NCBI GenBank assembly: GCA_026398135.1
Contig: JAPLTN010000083.1
Location: forward strand, 1-33,295
Reading direction: 5' to 3'
DNA length: 33,295 bases
Source: Verrucomicrobiota bacterium
Lineage (GTDB): Bacteria > Verrucomicrobiota > Verrucomicrobiia > Opitutales > Opitutaceae
Shown here: in pieces, positions 32,535 to 33,295 of the stretch
Layout: each line of letters starts with the position of its first letter
How positions within the stretch are numbered: the first letter of the stretch is position 1
The notes under the pieces: generated by a model
The model's input: the letters and a program-made list of their open reading frames with translations, nothing else
Databases searched by the model: none
Told to the model about the DNA's origin: nothing
Position numbers and translations under genes: made by a program

Positions 32535-33295
32535 ATGAATACATCATCACGAAACCCACTCGCGCTGGCTCTTCTTGCCTGCTTAACATCCGTCCAGTCA
32601 GGTTATTCCGCCTCAGCCACATGGCTCGCCACACCCACTGACGCGAATTGGGTGACCGGCGCTAACTGGAGCACCGCCGCGGCACCGGGCGATCTCCTGG
32701 GTACCACCAATACCGACACGGCAACGTTCAGCGCCACGGTGACTAACACTTTCGGCACCACCGCGCCAATCGTCGTCGATTCGGGCCGTAATCTGCAGAG
32801 CATCACCTTCAGCACATCAGCGGCCAGCGCCTATGTCCTCGGCACCACTGGCGGCAACGCGCTTCTGCTTTCCAGCGGGGGCACGATCCAGACCGTATCC
32901 GGAGTGGCGAATGTGCAAACGGTCAATGCGCCGTTGGTGCTTCAGCCCGCCACCTCCACCACTGCGGGAACTTATACCTTTTCCAGCAATGCGGCATCAG
33001 CCGCCCATGTCTTGAACTTTGGCGGTGCGATCAGCACCGGAACCACCACCTCGACGCAAACCCTGACTCTCACAGGCACCAATACCGGGGACAACACCCT
33101 CGGCGGGACGCTCAGCACCAGTGCAGCAGGAGGGTTGTTTTTGAACAAGACTGGCGCGGGCGCATGGACCCTCGGCGGAAATGGAACGTCCACTTTAGCA
33201 AAAGGGACTATCACCGCCACCGCTGGCACCCTCAACTTCGGCAGTGCCACGGAGTCGCCAACCGTGACGATCAATGGCCCTGCACACTCTCAAAA
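32535..33295 (+). CDS. Autotransporter-associated beta-strand repeat protein (partial)
   Basis: The frame is open from the ATG at 32535 to the window edge (253 codons). A signal peptide spans about 1-26 (hydrophobic ALALLACLTSV, then GYSASA). WLATPTDANWVTGANWST and the later LFLNKTGAGAWTLGGNGT are typical of autotransporter-associated beta-strand (PATR) repeat proteins, very long Ser/Thr/Gly-rich surface proteins frequent in Verrucomicrobiota. Codon use is less GC-biased than in the sulfur island. CACC precedes the ATG, with no Shine-Dalgarno. The end and any anchor domain lie outside the window. Confidence 0.85.
   Translation, partial: MNTSSRNPLALALLACLTSVQSGYSASATWLATPTDANWVTGANWSTAAAPGDLLGTTNTDTATFSATVTNTFGTTAPIVVDSGRNLQSITFSTSAASAYVLGTTGGNALLLSSGGTIQTVSGVANVQTVNAPLVLQPATSTTAGTYTFSSNAASAAHVLNFGGAISTGTTTSTQTLTLTGTNTGDNTLGGTLSTSAAGGLFLNKTGAGAWTLGGNGTSTLAKGTITATAGTLNFGSATESPTVTINGPAHSQ

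Overview
The window is GC-rich, densely coded DNA that fits the Verrucomicrobiota, probably an Opitutaceae-like member. This is inference from gene content: a DUF5069 protein, Tat-exported amidohydrolases beside a TonB-dependent receptor, an autotransporter-associated beta-strand repeat protein, and very few Shine-Dalgarno sites. No rRNA or ribosomal protein gene is present to confirm it.

Layout. Positions 190-2601 (+) hold three ordinary genes: a DUF5069 protein, an MFS transporter and a GNAT acetyltransferase. Positions 3056-8235 (+) hold a probable uptake unit: a TonB-dependent receptor followed by two paralogous Tat-exported ACMSD-type amidohydrolase-fold proteins. From 8334 to 28658 every gene lies on the minus strand. 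Read in the direction of transcription (right to left), this block contains an Rrf2-family regulator, a YezD/DUF2292 protein, an OprP-like porin, a sulfate-binding protein, two M14-like proteins, cysT, cysW, cysA, cysK, a tRNA-Cys gene, a second sulfate-type binding protein with its own cysT/cysW, a VapBC toxin-antitoxin pair, a PHP-fold protein, an FAD-protein/rhodanese fusion, a TlpA-like thioredoxin, a Tat-exported HisC-like aminotransferase and a DUF2200 protein. Positions 28743-29525 (-) encode a PhnP-like metallo-hydrolase. Positions 29570-32313 are a decayed restriction-type island: a broken T5orf172/helicase gene, an intact RhuM-family gene, a duplicated gene-start remnant and a DUF1016 remnant. 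The right edge cuts through a beta-strand repeat surface protein.

How it may work together. The core is a sulfur island: anion passage through the outer membrane (porin), periplasmic capture by two different binding proteins, two permease pairs that may share one ATPase, cysteine synthase, and a cysteine tRNA inside the same gene string. A similar IscR/Rrf2-like palindrome lies upstream of both the TonB-receptor unit and the TlpA/aminotransferase unit. Together with the Rrf2 gene in the island, this suggests that the organic-uptake and periplasmic genes belong to the same regulon. The most unusual items are the tRNA-Cys gene with C at the nearly invariant position 33, the second binding protein lacking two classical sulfate-contact residues, the M14 pair (one member degenerate) inside a sulfate operon, and the Tat-exported PLP enzyme and amidohydrolase-fold proteins that lack a catalytic histidine.
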